Assembly (NCBI RefSeq): GCF_001422645.1
Contig: NZ_LMLR01000012.1
Coordinates: 224,451-288,450 of the forward strand
Direction of reading: 5' to 3'
Source: Arthrobacter sp. Leaf69
GTDB lineage: Bacteria; Actinomycetota; Actinomycetes; Actinomycetales; Micrococcaceae
Length of the DNA: 64,000 nucleotides
Position numbers and translations under genes: made by a program. Position 1 is the stretch's first letter, and every line of letters starts with the position of its first letter. The notes below the pieces were generated by a model. The model had not been told where the DNA came from and searched no databases. It worked only from the letters and a program-made list of their open reading frames with translations. Of this stretch, positions 16,237 through 24,813 are shown in pieces.

Positions 16237-16839
16237 GTGACTGGTTCCCCACCGGCGCCGGACCATTTTGACCTCGTTCCCGACGCGCTGCTCGCGGGAC
16301 GGGCGGCCGACGGCGACACCGTCGCCTTCGAGGCCCTGGCCCGGCGCCACGGTCCCCTGATGCGCGCGTCCGCACGCCGCCTTACCGGCTCCCTCGCCGA
16401 CGCCGATGATGTGGTGCAGGAATCGCTGGTCCAGGCGTGGAAGCAGCTGGATACCCTGCGCGACGGTGACGCCGTAAAAAGCTGGCTGCTTCGGATTACC
16501 GCCAGCCGCAGCATCGACCAAGTACGCCGCCGAAAAAACCATTCCGACCTCAGCGACCTCGACCAACGGCTGGCCGCCGGGTCCGGGCTTGCAGGGGGCG
16601 GCGCGGCTGGGGCCGGAAATCCCGAAGCCGCGGCCCTGAGCGGCTCCCGGATGGAGGCGCTGAAGGCGGCCGTGGCCGCCTTGCCCGAGGAGCAGCGGCG
16701 GTGTTGGGTGCTGAAACAATTCAATGACCAGAGCTATGAGGAAATCGCGCAGACTTTGAACATCAGCGTTGCCAGCGTCCGCGGCCGCCTGGCCCGGGCC
16801 CGGGTTGCCCTGGCCCGCGAAATGGAGGGATGGCGATGA
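16237..16839 (+). CDS. ECF-type RNA polymerase sigma factor
   Basis: 200 residues from GTG 16237. Region 2 spans about 30-100 with DADDVVQESLVQAWKQ, and the -10-binding helix reads SWLLRITASRSIDQVRRRK. A Gly/Ala-rich linker (about 110-140) precedes region 4 at about 145-195, with SYEEIAQTLNISVASVRGRLARAR as the helix-turn-helix. It likely directs transcription of the surrounding envelope-stress cluster. Its stop overlaps the start of the gene for a putative zinc-finger anti-sigma partner, the usual arrangement for a sigma/anti-sigma pair. Confidence 0.85.
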   Translation: MTGSPPAPDHFDLVPDALLAGRAADGDTVAFEALARRHGPLMRASARRLTGSLADADDVVQESLVQAWKQLDTLRDGDAVKSWLLRITASRSIDQVRRRKNHSDLSDLDQRLAAGSGLAGGGAAGAGNPEAAALSGSRMEALKAAVAALPEEQRRCWVLKQFNDQSYEEIAQTLNISVASVRGRLARARVALAREMEGWR

Positions 16840-17462
16840 GCGCTTCCGGCGACAACTTCGAGTGCGGACACAGCCTCGAGGAGCTAAGCATCTACCTGGA
16901 TACGGGCGAGTTCAGCGATCCGGGCCACCTGACCGAATGCCCCGAGTGCCAGTCCGGGCTGGCCGCGCTGCGCCGTCTGGCCGCCCTGGGCGATGAGCTG
17001 GTCAGCGCCGACATTGCCGCGGCCGGCAGCGGAACGGACGACTGGATGCAGTCCATCCTGGACAATCTGCGGCTGGAGCTGCGGCCCGGCAGGGACATTC
17101 CCGTGCGCCCGGACACCCCGGGGGACATCCTGACCGAAACGGAAGGCTCGATTTCCGCTCTCATCCGCTCCGCCGCTGATTCCCTTCCCGGGACGGCCGC
17201 CGGCAAATGCCGGCTCGACGGAGACGTCAGCACACCGGGGTCCCCCATCACAGTGCGCGTCGACGTGGCAGTCGTCTTCGGCCATCCGCTGGAAGAACGG
17301 GCCGACGCCCTCCGCCGCGGCATAGCAGCGACGCTCGCCCGGCACACCGAACTCAACATCGCAGCAATCGACGTGACGGTCGCCGATGTCCTTGAACCCG
17401 GGTTTCCCGGGCCTGCTGCCGGACCAGCCCGCCCGTCCGAGTCCTCCGAGGAGAAGCCATGA
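16836..17462 (+). CDS. Fusion of a zinc-finger anti-sigma-like domain to an Asp23-like domain
   Basis: 208 residues from ATG 16836 (ATGA overlap with the sigma gene). Residues 8-45 hold the anti-sigma zinc signature H31-x3-C35-x2-C38 with further Cys10/His12. The rest has no membrane segment, unlike most zinc-finger anti-sigma factors. Residues 95-190 resemble Asp23: ISALIRSAADSLPG, ITVRVDVAVVFG and LNIAAIDVTVADV. So the protein could hold the sigma factor while binding the Asp23/AmaP assembly at the membrane. That role is inference; the motif and operon position are direct. Confidence 0.65.
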   Translation: MSASGDNFECGHSLEELSIYLDTGEFSDPGHLTECPECQSGLAALRRLAALGDELVSADIAAAGSGTDDWMQSILDNLRLELRPGRDIPVRPDTPGDILTETEGSISALIRSAADSLPGTAAGKCRLDGDVSTPGSPITVRVDVAVVFGHPLEERADALRRGIAATLARHTELNIAAIDVTVADVLEPGFPGPAAGPARPSESSEEKP

Positions 17463-17794
17463 ACCAGTCCCTTCTTCCCGGGGACACCACACCCGCGGGC
17501 CTGGCCGCCGCACTGCGCGACGTGATCCTGGACGTCGACGGCGTCGCCGAGGTGTTCCCAGCCCGGCCGCTGTGGCAGAACATCGCCGGTGCGGCCCGCT
17601 CGGCGGTGACAGGGGAACCTCTGCCGGTTGTGCAGGTCGAGTTCGACGGGGAGGCCGTGGACGTCTTGACGCGCATCGGCGTCAGCACCGCCCTCCCTGC
17701 TCCTGCCGTGGCCAGGTCCGTGGCGGCGGCCATCCGGGAGCATCTGGGCTCGCGGACCGCCACCGTCCGGGTGCAGCTTGTCCAGGTCCGCTAG
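17459..17794 (+). CDS. Small Asp23-like protein closing the alkaline-shock cluster
   Basis: 111 residues, ATG 17459 overlapping the previous stop. The order helix, strand, strand, helix, strand is visible as LAAALRDVILDVDGVAEV, VVQVEFDGEAVDVLTRIGV, PAPAVARSVAAAIRE and TVRVQLVQV, which is an Asp23 core without extensions. There is no signal peptide or membrane segment. It is the last gene in the run, followed by a 435-base gap. Confidence 0.6.
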   Translation: MNQSLLPGDTTPAGLAAALRDVILDVDGVAEVFPARPLWQNIAGAARSAVTGEPLPVVQVEFDGEAVDVLTRIGVSTALPAPAVARSVAAAIREHLGSRTATVRVQLVQVR

Positions 17795-18229
17795 AGACGG
17801 CGTCCCGGCGACTTCGCCTATTTCCCAGGCCCCCGGCGGTTTCAGATATGACATGGGACACGGGACGACAACTGAGGCAAGGTTTGTCGACAGATGTCGA
17901 GCCCGTGACGGCGGCGCACACCCGGCCCGCGGTGCGCGCCGGCCCGGCAGCGGCGGGCTGCTGCCGGCGTCGGGAATTCCCGGACTCGCACCGGAGATGG
18001 CATTCTTCCGGCCCGATCGGGACGGCTCCCGCAACGCCGGCAGGCCCCGCCGCGGGACGCACGACGGCGCCCGGCCGCCGGTCGGCGGCGTCGCGGGGTC
18101 CCCCGGATCCCGCCCGTACGCTTAGTCCACACGACAAAGTGTTACCTCCGTCACACCTTCGATGGATCCGTGCGGGCCCCGGCGGAATGTCCTCCGCCCG
18201 CGGCCCGCCTGTAACAAGGAAGAAGCCTA
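17795..18229 (+). other. 435-base gap before the amino-acid permease gene
   Basis: No convincing gene on either strand. The open frames here show no recognisable protein, and GC stays high. The right end carries a CRP/GlxR-like site (18140-18155) and the permease RBS AAGGAAG (18219-18225). I see nothing else. Confidence 0.5.
18140..18155. promoter_or_regulatory. CRP/GlxR-type site upstream of the amino-acid permease
   Basis: TGTTA (18140-18144), six bases, TCACA (18151-18155): nine of ten consensus positions. It is centred about 82 bases before the permease start. Confidence 0.4.
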
Positions 18230-19711
18230 ATGTCTGAACGCACCACCACGGCTGTCCCGAATACCGCCCAGGAGTCCCCCAGCAGCCAAGGCCAGGAACC
18301 GCACCTCGCCCGCGCCCTGGGCAACCGCCACATCCAGCTGCTGGCCATCGGCGGCGCGATCGGCACCGGATTGTTCATGGGCTCCGGCAAGACCATCTCG
18401 CTGGCCGGCCCGTCCGTCATTTTCGTCTACATGATCATCGGCTTCATGCTGTTCTTCGTCATGCGGGCCATGGGCGAGATCCTGCTCTCCAACCTGAACT
18501 ACAAGTCCTTCAGCGACTTCGCCGGCGACCTCCTGGGCCCCTGGGCGGGCTTCTTCACCGGCTGGTCCTACTGGTTCTTCTGGGTGGTGACAGGCGTGGC
18601 CGACATCGTCGCGATCGCCGGGTACGTGGACAAACTCGCCCCCGGCACGCCGCTGTGGATCCCTGCCCTGATCACGCCGGTTGTGCTGATCCTGCTGAAC
18701 CTCCCCACCGTCAAGGCCTTCGGCGAAGCCGAATTCTGGTTCGCCATCATCAAGGTGGTGGCCATCCTCGCGCTGATCGGCACCGGCATCGTTATGATCG
18801 CCACGAACTTCACCTCCCCCAACGGCGCGGTGGCGAGCCTGGCCAACATGTGGAACGACGGCGGCATGTTCCCGCACGGCATGTTCGGGTTCATCCTTGG
18901 CTTCCAGATCGCCATCTTCGCCTTCGCCGGCATCGAGCTGGTGGGCACCGCGGCAGCAGAAACCAAGAACCCCGAGAAGAACCTGCCCCGCGCCATCAAC
19001 TCCATCCCCATCCGGGTCCTGCTGTTCTACGTGGGCGCCCTGGTGGTCATCATGGCGGTCAACCCGTGGCGCACCATCGATGCCGCCAGCAGCCCCTTCA
19101 TCGGCATGTTCACCCTGGCCGGACTCGGCATCGCCGCGGTGGTCATCAACCTGGTGGTGCTCACTTCCGCGGCTTCCAGCGCCAACTCCGGCATCTACTC
19201 GACCTCGCGCATGGTCTACGGCCTGGCCCAGGACGGCAATGCCCCGAAGGCCTTCGGGAAGCTGAGCATCCGCAAGGTTCCGCAGAACGCCCTGCTGTTT
19301 TCCTGCATCTTCCTGCTGGCGGGCCTGGTCCTGCTCTACTCGGGTGACTCCGTGATCGGGGCCTTCACCGTGGTCACCTCGGTGGCGTCCGTGCTCACCA
19401 TGTTCGTCTGGTCCATGATCCTGATCAGCTACATCGTGTTCCGCCGCCGCCGTCCCGAGCTGCACGCGGCCTCGAAGTTCAAGATGCCCGGCTCGGGCTT
19501 TATGCCCTACGTGGTGCTCGCCTTCTTCGGCTTCATGCTGGTGGCACTTGGCCAGGCCGATGACACCCGGCTTGCGCTACTGGTAGCACCGATCTGGTTC
19601 ATGCTGCTCGGCGGTGCCTGGTACTTCAACCGGCAGACGCCGCTCCAGCAGGCCCGGATGGCGGAATGGAAGGCAATTCGCGACGCCGAAAAAGTCCCCG
19701 TAGCGGGTTAG
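18230..19711 (+). CDS. Amino-acid permease of the APC/AAT family
   Basis: Inner-membrane amino-acid:proton symporter, 493 residues and about 12 membrane segments. The AAT signature near the N-terminus is clear: HLARALGNRHIQLLAIGGAI followed directly by GTGLFMGSGKTI at about 42-53, then MGEILLSN and the conserved IELVGTAAAETKNPEKNLP at about 238. It resembles the D-Ala/D-Ser/Gly (CycA) and GABA/proline permeases, but the substrate cannot be fixed. The ATG at 18230 follows AAGGAAG. It stands alone, with a possible CRP/GlxR site upstream and a strong hairpin downstream. Confidence 0.87.
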   Translation: MSERTTTAVPNTAQESPSSQGQEPHLARALGNRHIQLLAIGGAIGTGLFMGSGKTISLAGPSVIFVYMIIGFMLFFVMRAMGEILLSNLNYKSFSDFAGDLLGPWAGFFTGWSYWFFWVVTGVADIVAIAGYVDKLAPGTPLWIPALITPVVLILLNLPTVKAFGEAEFWFAIIKVVAILALIGTGIVMIATNFTSPNGAVASLANMWNDGGMFPHGMFGFILGFQIAIFAFAGIELVGTAAAETKNPEKNLPRAINSIPIRVLLFYVGALVVIMAVNPWRTIDAASSPFIGMFTLAGLGIAAVVINLVVLTSAASSANSGIYSTSRMVYGLAQDGNAPKAFGKLSIRKVPQNALLFSCIFLLAGLVLLYSGDSVIGAFTVVTSVASVLTMFVWSMILISYIVFRRRRPELHAASKFKMPGSGFMPYVVLAFFGFMLVALGQADDTRLALLVAPIWFMLLGGAWYFNRQTPLQQARMAEWKAIRDAEKVPVAG

Positions 19712-19744
19712 GCGGTACCCGCCGGCCCGGAAGGGCACACCCCC

Positions 19745-19780
19745 GGGAGCTCCGGCCGGATCCAACCGGCCGGGGCTCCC
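19745..19780. terminator. Bidirectional terminator-like hairpin
   Basis: 15-bp arms 19745-19759 and 19766-19780 with one G-U pair and a 6-base loop, between the convergent permease and MFS genes. There is no T-tract. Confidence 0.6.
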
Positions 19781-19794
19781 GTCGTCGCGCCGGC

Positions 19795-21210
19795 CTACCG
19801 GCGCCCGGCGACCCGCGGGGCGACCACAACGGCTGCGACGCCGATCACCGCTGTGAGGGCGAAGACGCCGCCGAAGGACGCCGCCGTCGTCGGGAACGCG
19901 GCAAAGATGATCCCCGTGGTGGCGAGGGACAGCGCGCCGCCGAGTGAATCGGAAATGGACATCGCCGAGCTGTTGAAGCCCTCGTTCTCCCGGCTGGACA
20001 GGGCCAAGGTCATGACGCTCAGGCGCGCGTACATCAGCCCCATGCCGCCCCCGGCGAACACCCAGGCGGCGATCGCGACGGCGGCCGGCCAACTGAGGAG
20101 CGTGGTCACCAGCACCAGGACGACGGCGCCGAGGACGAGGGCCGCTCCAATCCGGACCGCGCGGCGGTGATCAAGCCGCGTCCCGAGCCGGCCCTGGACC
20201 GCCGAACCGGCGGCCCAGGAGACGGCTCCGCCCGTAAGCGCCAGGCCTGCGAAGGTGGGCGAAAAATCGTAGCGTTCCACCAGCAGATAGGGCAGATACA
20301 CCTCGGCGCCGAAGAACGCGGCAGAAGCCAGGCCGCGCGTGAGGATAACGCTGGGGAGGCCGCGGCGGGCTGTCAGGGTGCCCTGCGGCACCAGCGGGCG
20401 GACGGAGATGAGGGCCACGGCTACGGCCGCCACAGCCACGACGCCGCCTGCCACCGGAAGCCGGGCGGAGAGGTTCAGGCCGAGCACGGCGAGCGCCGCG
20501 AGGGCGGCCCAGGCCAGCCTGAAGGAGCCCCAGGGCTTGTGCGGGGCAGGAGTGGGCATGTCCTCCGGCGCGGACTTGGGGGTTCCGTGCGGGGTACTGC
20601 CTGGAGCTCCGCGCAGGCCGCGCAGCGCCGGCACAATCATCAGCAACGCGGGAACCACAAGCCCCACGACGCCAAGGAACACCCAGTGCCAGCTGGCCAT
20701 CTGCGCCACGACGCCCGCGGCGAAGGGTCCCACCAGCGAGGGAATCACCCAGGCCGCCGAAAACGCGGCAAAGATCTTCGGGTGCAGCACGGGCGGATAG
20801 ACCCGGGCGATCACCACATACAGTGCCACGGTCATGGCGCCGCCGCCCAGGCCCTGGACCAGCCGGCCCGCCACGAGGGCCGGCATGGTCGCTGCTGTTC
20901 CGGCGATCAGCAGACCCAGCACAAACATGACCACGGACGCGTACAGCGGCCCCACCGGGCCGCGCCGGTCGGACCAGTTGCCGGCCGCCACCATACCGAT
21001 GACGCCGGTGGCGAGTGGGCCGGCGAACGCCAGGGCGTAGAGGGCGGCCCCGTCCAGCTCCCGGCTGACCAGCGGCATGATCGTGGTCACCGCCAGGGAT
21101 TCGAAGGCGGCCAGAAATACGAGGGCGCAGGCTCCCAGGGTCACCAGGAGGTAGTTGCGGTGGAAGATGCCGGCTGATTCGAGAGTCGGCGCGGGGGTGG
21201 TTCGGGGCAA
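19795..21210 (-). CDS. MFS transporter
   Basis: 471 residues with 12-14 membrane segments. The MFS loop 2-3 signature is seen as GNWSDRRGPVGP at about 78-89, and the drug/proton antiporter motif C region reads AAWVIPSLVGPFAAGVV at about 148-164. This suggests an efflux transporter with a DHA-like fold. The apparent start is TTG 21210, and no better codon precedes the first membrane segment. A short polar loop of about 30 residues (TPHGTPKSAPEDMPTPAPHK) splits the two halves. The substrate is unknown. Confidence 0.75.
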   Translation of the reverse strand: MPRTTPAPTLESAGIFHRNYLLVTLGACALVFLAAFESLAVTTIMPLVSRELDGAALYALAFAGPLATGVIGMVAAGNWSDRRGPVGPLYASVVMFVLGLLIAGTAATMPALVAGRLVQGLGGGAMTVALYVVIARVYPPVLHPKIFAAFSAAWVIPSLVGPFAAGVVAQMASWHWVFLGVVGLVVPALLMIVPALRGLRGAPGSTPHGTPKSAPEDMPTPAPHKPWGSFRLAWAALAALAVLGLNLSARLPVAGGVVAVAAVAVALISVRPLVPQGTLTARRGLPSVILTRGLASAAFFGAEVYLPYLLVERYDFSPTFAGLALTGGAVSWAAGSAVQGRLGTRLDHRRAVRIGAALVLGAVVLVLVTTLLSWPAAVAIAAWVFAGGGMGLMYARLSVMTLALSSRENEGFNSSAMSISDSLGGALSLATTGIIFAAFPTTAASFGGVFALTAVIGVAAVVVAPRVAGRR

Positions 21211-21375
21211 GGTGGCGGCCTGATCGGTGGTGATGGACGGGCGAGTGAAACCCGCGGAGCCGGGACGTTCGACTCAAGGGGAAGCATGCCACAGCCGGCG
21301 GCCGGGACGCAGCCCCCCGCCGGGCGGCCGCGGTCTATACTCGCGGGAAGACCGCGGCGACAAGGACGCAACGAC

Positions 21376-22581
21376 GTGACTGAACGAATCGGAATCATCG
21401 GTGGCGGGATTGTTGGCATCGCGCTGGCACGCGCCCTTGCCCGGGCCGGGACCGGTGACGTCACGGTCCTTGAGAAGGAGCACCGGCTGGCCGCCCACCA
21501 GACCGGCCACAACTCGGGAGTCGTACATGCAGGCCTCTACTACGCCGAGGGGTCACTGAAAGCGCAGCTGTGTGTTGCCGGGCGCGCCGCCCTGCGGGAC
21601 TTCTGCCTGCAGAAGAACCTTCCGTACCGGGAAGTCGGCAAGCTGGTGGTTGCAGTCGACGAGTCCGAGCTGCCTGCCCTGGCCGACATCGAAAGGCGGT
21701 CCCGGGCGAACGGCGTGCCCGGCCTGGCCCGGATCAGTGGCACCGCGCGGCTGCACGAGATCGAACCGCACGTTACAGGGGTGGCAGCGGTCCATTCGCC
21801 GCACACCGCCGTCGTCGATTTCGCGGCGATTACCGAAGCGATGGGCCAGGACGTGCGAACGGCCGGCGGCACCATCCTGCTCGGACAGGAAGTGGTTGCG
21901 ATGGCCGTCGAAGGCGGCACCGTACGGGTAGGAACCGCCGGGGCCGAGCACGTCTTCGACCGGGTGATCGCCTGCGCGGGCTTGCAGTCGGACGTGGTTG
22001 CCGGCCTGGTGGGCGCCGACCCCTCGCCGAAAATCCTCCCCTTCCGGGGTGAATACTGGTCGCTCAACCCGGAGCGGAACCACCTGGTGCAGGGGATGAT
22101 CTACCCGGTGCCGGACCCCCGGTTCCCGTTCCTCGGCGTGCACTTCACCCGCGGCGTGTACGACGACGTGCACGTGGGCCCCAATGCCGTCCCGGCGCTC
22201 GCCCGCGAGGGCTACGGCTGGCTCTCGGTCTCCGTGAAGGACACCTGGGAGTCGGTGCGGTGGCCCGGAGCCGGCCCGCTGGCGAGAAAGCACTGGCGGA
22301 TGGGTGCCGACGAGATCAGAGCGTCACTCTTCAAATCGGCCTACTACCGGAAGGCCCGGCGCTTCATCCCCGAACTCACCATGGCGGACCTGACGGCGAA
22401 GACGGCTTCCGGTGTGCGGGCCCAGGCCTGGGGCCGCGACGGGTCCCTCGTGGACGACTTCGCCGTGGACCAGGTGGGGCCCGTGACACTGCTGAGGAAT
22501 GCGCCGTCGCCCGCGGCCACGTCCTGCCTGGCCATCGCGGACTACCTCATCGACCAGTACCTGCGGGTCCGGAGGCCTTAG
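21376..22581 (+). CDS. lhgO: L-2-hydroxyglutarate oxidase
   Basis: FAD-dependent oxidase/dehydrogenase that converts L-2-hydroxyglutarate to 2-oxoglutarate, membrane-associated in relatives. It has 401 residues from GTG 21376, with AAGGA nine bases upstream. The dinucleotide-binding GxGxxG region is IGIIGGGIVGIALARAL at 5-21, followed by VLEKEHRLAAHQTGHNSGVVHAGLYY, the LhgO hallmark, at about 31-56. The C-terminal part has GVRAQAWGRDGSLVDDF. The family's usual length is about 400. It is a single gene, convergent with the CynX-like gene. Confidence 0.88.
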   Translation: MTERIGIIGGGIVGIALARALARAGTGDVTVLEKEHRLAAHQTGHNSGVVHAGLYYAEGSLKAQLCVAGRAALRDFCLQKNLPYREVGKLVVAVDESELPALADIERRSRANGVPGLARISGTARLHEIEPHVTGVAAVHSPHTAVVDFAAITEAMGQDVRTAGGTILLGQEVVAMAVEGGTVRVGTAGAEHVFDRVIACAGLQSDVVAGLVGADPSPKILPFRGEYWSLNPERNHLVQGMIYPVPDPRFPFLGVHFTRGVYDDVHVGPNAVPALAREGYGWLSVSVKDTWESVRWPGAGPLARKHWRMGADEIRASLFKSAYYRKARRFIPELTMADLTAKTASGVRAQAWGRDGSLVDDFAVDQVGPVTLLRNAPSPAATSCLAIADYLIDQYLRVRRP

Positions 22582-22584
22582 AAG

Positions 22585-22695
22585 TTGGCGCAGGGATGGA
22601 TCCGGGAGCTTCAGGGCCTGTCGTGGAACCTGGTTCCCGTCCTCACCGTGCTGGGCGGAGTCACCGGGTGGATGCTTACCGCCCCCCGCCACTGA
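22585..22695 (+). CDS. Possible 36-residue hydrophobic small protein
   Basis: TTG start at 22585 with GGAGG (22571-22575) nine bases upstream and a TGA at 22693. The peptide has an amphipathic start (AQGWIRELQGL) and a hydrophobic middle (LVPVLTVLGGVTGWML), which would suit a single membrane helix. It begins 3 bases after lhgO ends. Nothing recognisable; the call rests only on RBS, spacing and hydrophobicity. Confidence 0.3.
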   Translation: MAQGWIRELQGLSWNLVPVLTVLGGVTGWMLTAPRH

Positions 22696-22725
22696 GTAGG
22701 CGCTGAGTAGGCGCTGAGTAGGCGC
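22693..22725. repeat. Three tandem copies of an 11-base unit
   Basis: TGAGTAGGCGC is repeated three times exactly, followed by a partial fourth copy, between lhgO and the CynX-like gene. Each copy contains stop codons. It is a simple tandem repeat that could vary in copy number. Confidence 0.8.
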
Positions 22726-22742
22726 TGAGCCGCCGCCCGGCG

Positions 22743-24041
22743 TCAGCCGCCGATGAACCGGTTCCGCCCGGCACGGTAGCCGAATACCGCGGCCAGTGAG
22801 CCCACGACGAGGAACAGCACACCTGCCGCCGCGAAGGACCCCGTGGCCTGATGCAATTGCCCCACCATCAAAGTGCCGGTGGAGCCCACGCCGTAGCCCA
22901 CGCCCTGCATCATGCCGGACAGGTGAGCCGCGGTGTGCCCGTCCCGGGTGCGGACCATGATCATGGTCAGCGCGACGGCGGTCAGGCTGCCCTGGCCCAG
23001 GCCCAGCAGCCCGGTCCACAGCCAGATCAGCTCCAGCGGACCGAAAACGCTCAGCGCGAAGCCGGCACCGGTCATCAGCGCCACCACGGTATTGATGCCG
23101 CGCTGGTCCCGGAACCGGGTGGCGAGCGCCGGCGCAAACAGTGACCCCAGCATCTGCAGCACGATCGAGACGGAGACGATCACCCCGGCCGTGCCGCCGT
23201 CCACACCGCGTTCGCGCAGGATCGGCGCCAGCCAGGCAAACACACTGAAGGACATCATCGCCTGCAGCACCATGAAGATGGTCACCTGCCAGGCGATGCC
23301 CGAGCGCCACACGTTCACGCCGCCGTGCGAAGTCCGCTGCCGGCCGTGGCGCTGCCGGACCGCGACCGGCAGGAACAGCAGCAGAACGACGCCGGCGGGC
23401 AGCGCCCAGAACCGCAGCGCCGCGGTCCACTCCCCCGTCGCGCTGAACACCGGATAGGTGAAACCGGCGCCGAGGGCCGCGGAGGCGCAGATCGCCGTGG
23501 TGTAGAGTCCGCCCATCAGTCCGAGCCGGTGCGGGAAGTCCCGCTTCACCAGGCCGGGCAGCAGCACGTTGCAGAGCGCGATCGCGGCACCGCAGGCCGC
23601 CGTCCCGGCCAGCAGCGCGGGGAGGTGTCCGGCGTCGCCGGCGTCCAGGGGCCGCAGCAGCAGTCCGGCCGTGAGCACCGCCATGGCGCCCAGCAGCACA
23701 CGTTCGGCGCCGAAGCGGCGGGCCAGGATGGGCGCCAGCGGCGCGAAGACTCCCAGCAGCGTCACCGGCACGGTGGTGAGGACCACCACCGCCCAGCCCG
23801 GCAGCCCGGCGTCGGCCGTCACCTCCGGAAGCACCGCAGAGAAACTGGAGAAGACCGTACGAAGGTTCAGCCCGATCAGGACAAGGCACACACCGAGGTA
23901 GGCCAGTGCGCGGCGGCTGGCCACCCGCGTGGGTTCCGCCGCGGGGACGTCGTCAATTTCGGCGTCCACCAGCATGCCCGGGCGGTCCCGGTCCTCAATG
24001 CCGGTGACGGCGGATTCCTGGGCGTTCTTCGGTACAGTCAC
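22743..24041 (-). CDS. MFS transporter of the CynX/NimT family
   Basis: 432 residues from GTG 24041; a TTG at 24071 is an alternative. A polar N-terminus of about 45 residues is followed by 12 membrane segments. The first one carries the family pattern LIGLNLRTVFSSFSAVLPEV (about 55-74). The mid-protein loop has VAVRQRHGRQRTSHGG. Relatives export or import small anions such as cyanate, or confer 2-nitroimidazole resistance. No cynS or cynR is nearby, so the substrate is open. Confidence 0.78.
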   Translation of the reverse strand: MTVPKNAQESAVTGIEDRDRPGMLVDAEIDDVPAAEPTRVASRRALAYLGVCLVLIGLNLRTVFSSFSAVLPEVTADAGLPGWAVVVLTTVPVTLLGVFAPLAPILARRFGAERVLLGAMAVLTAGLLLRPLDAGDAGHLPALLAGTAACGAAIALCNVLLPGLVKRDFPHRLGLMGGLYTTAICASAALGAGFTYPVFSATGEWTAALRFWALPAGVVLLLFLPVAVRQRHGRQRTSHGGVNVWRSGIAWQVTIFMVLQAMMSFSVFAWLAPILRERGVDGGTAGVIVSVSIVLQMLGSLFAPALATRFRDQRGINTVVALMTGAGFALSVFGPLELIWLWTGLLGLGQGSLTAVALTMIMVRTRDGHTAAHLSGMMQGVGYGVGSTGTLMVGQLHQATGSFAAAGVLFLVVGSLAAVFGYRAGRNRFIGG

Positions 24042-24118
24042 GGACCCATTCTGGCAGGCTCGTCGCCGCAAGCGTTGTCAACAGCGGCCATGTCAACAGC
24101 GCACTCGCGGCCGTCCCG

Positions 24119-24727
24119 TCACCTCCGGCTGATGAGCAGGTAGCGTTCGTCGCTGATCTCCTTTCCCCACAGCGCCGGGTCGGTCAGCGGAACGACGTCG
24201 GCGTGGCGGCGGTGCCGGAGGACAAGTTCCTGGCATGTCCCCGACGGAATGCCGGCACCGGCGCCCCACAGTCCTTCCACTAAGAGCATCGTTCCGGGGG
24301 TCCGCAGGAGCCGCGTCCACCGGCCGAGGGCGTCGTCCGGATCCGGGAGCGCCCACAGCACGTGGCGGACCAGCACAACGTCGCAGCTTGCCGGCGGGTA
24401 CGGCGGTTCAGAAGCGTCACCCTGCCGGAACTCAACCGCTGCCGGACGCCCGGCGCTGGCTGCTTCGGCGGCCTTGGCACGGGCGGCTTCCACCATCCGG
24501 CCGGAGAGGTCCAGGCCCCTGACGCGGTGCCCCGCCTCCGCCAGCAGCACGGACAAGCTGCCGGTCCCGCAGCCCAAGTCCGCCACCTCGCTGCCGGGCA
24601 GCGGAATGAGCGGCAGGACAAGCTCCGCCCACGCCCGGCGGACGCCGGGATCCAGCAGGCCATGATCGGCTTCCCGGTCGAAGTCCGCCGCTTGACCGTC
24701 CCAGTATTCGCGTGTTGCGTCGATCAT
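24119..24727 (-). CDS. Class I SAM-dependent methyltransferase
   Basis: 202 residues. N-terminal YWDGQAADFDREADHGL is typical of UbiE/COQ5-like enzymes. Motif I is VADLGCGTGSLSVLLAEAG at about 48-66, then VRGLDLSGRMVEAARAKA, and motif III is DVVLVRHVLWALPDP at about 115. The gene is divergent from trmB with 86 bases between. The substrate is unknown. Confidence 0.78.
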   Translation of the reverse strand: MIDATREYWDGQAADFDREADHGLLDPGVRRAWAELVLPLIPLPGSEVADLGCGTGSLSVLLAEAGHRVRGLDLSGRMVEAARAKAAEAASAGRPAAVEFRQGDASEPPYPPASCDVVLVRHVLWALPDPDDALGRWTRLLRTPGTMLLVEGLWGAGAGIPSGTCQELVLRHRRHADVVPLTDPALWGKEISDERYLLISRR

Positions 24728-24813
24728 GCGGACAGTCTGCCACGGACCCCGGACAGGAACAGTTGCCCTGGCCCCAGCCTGCCGGACGGCGGAACTCCAC
24801 TATTCTGGAAGGG

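Noticed and set aside
17778..18125. Possible gene in the 435-base gap before the permease
   Set aside because: Several frames are open, but none gives a recognisable domain, RBS or codon bias; GC-rich filler.
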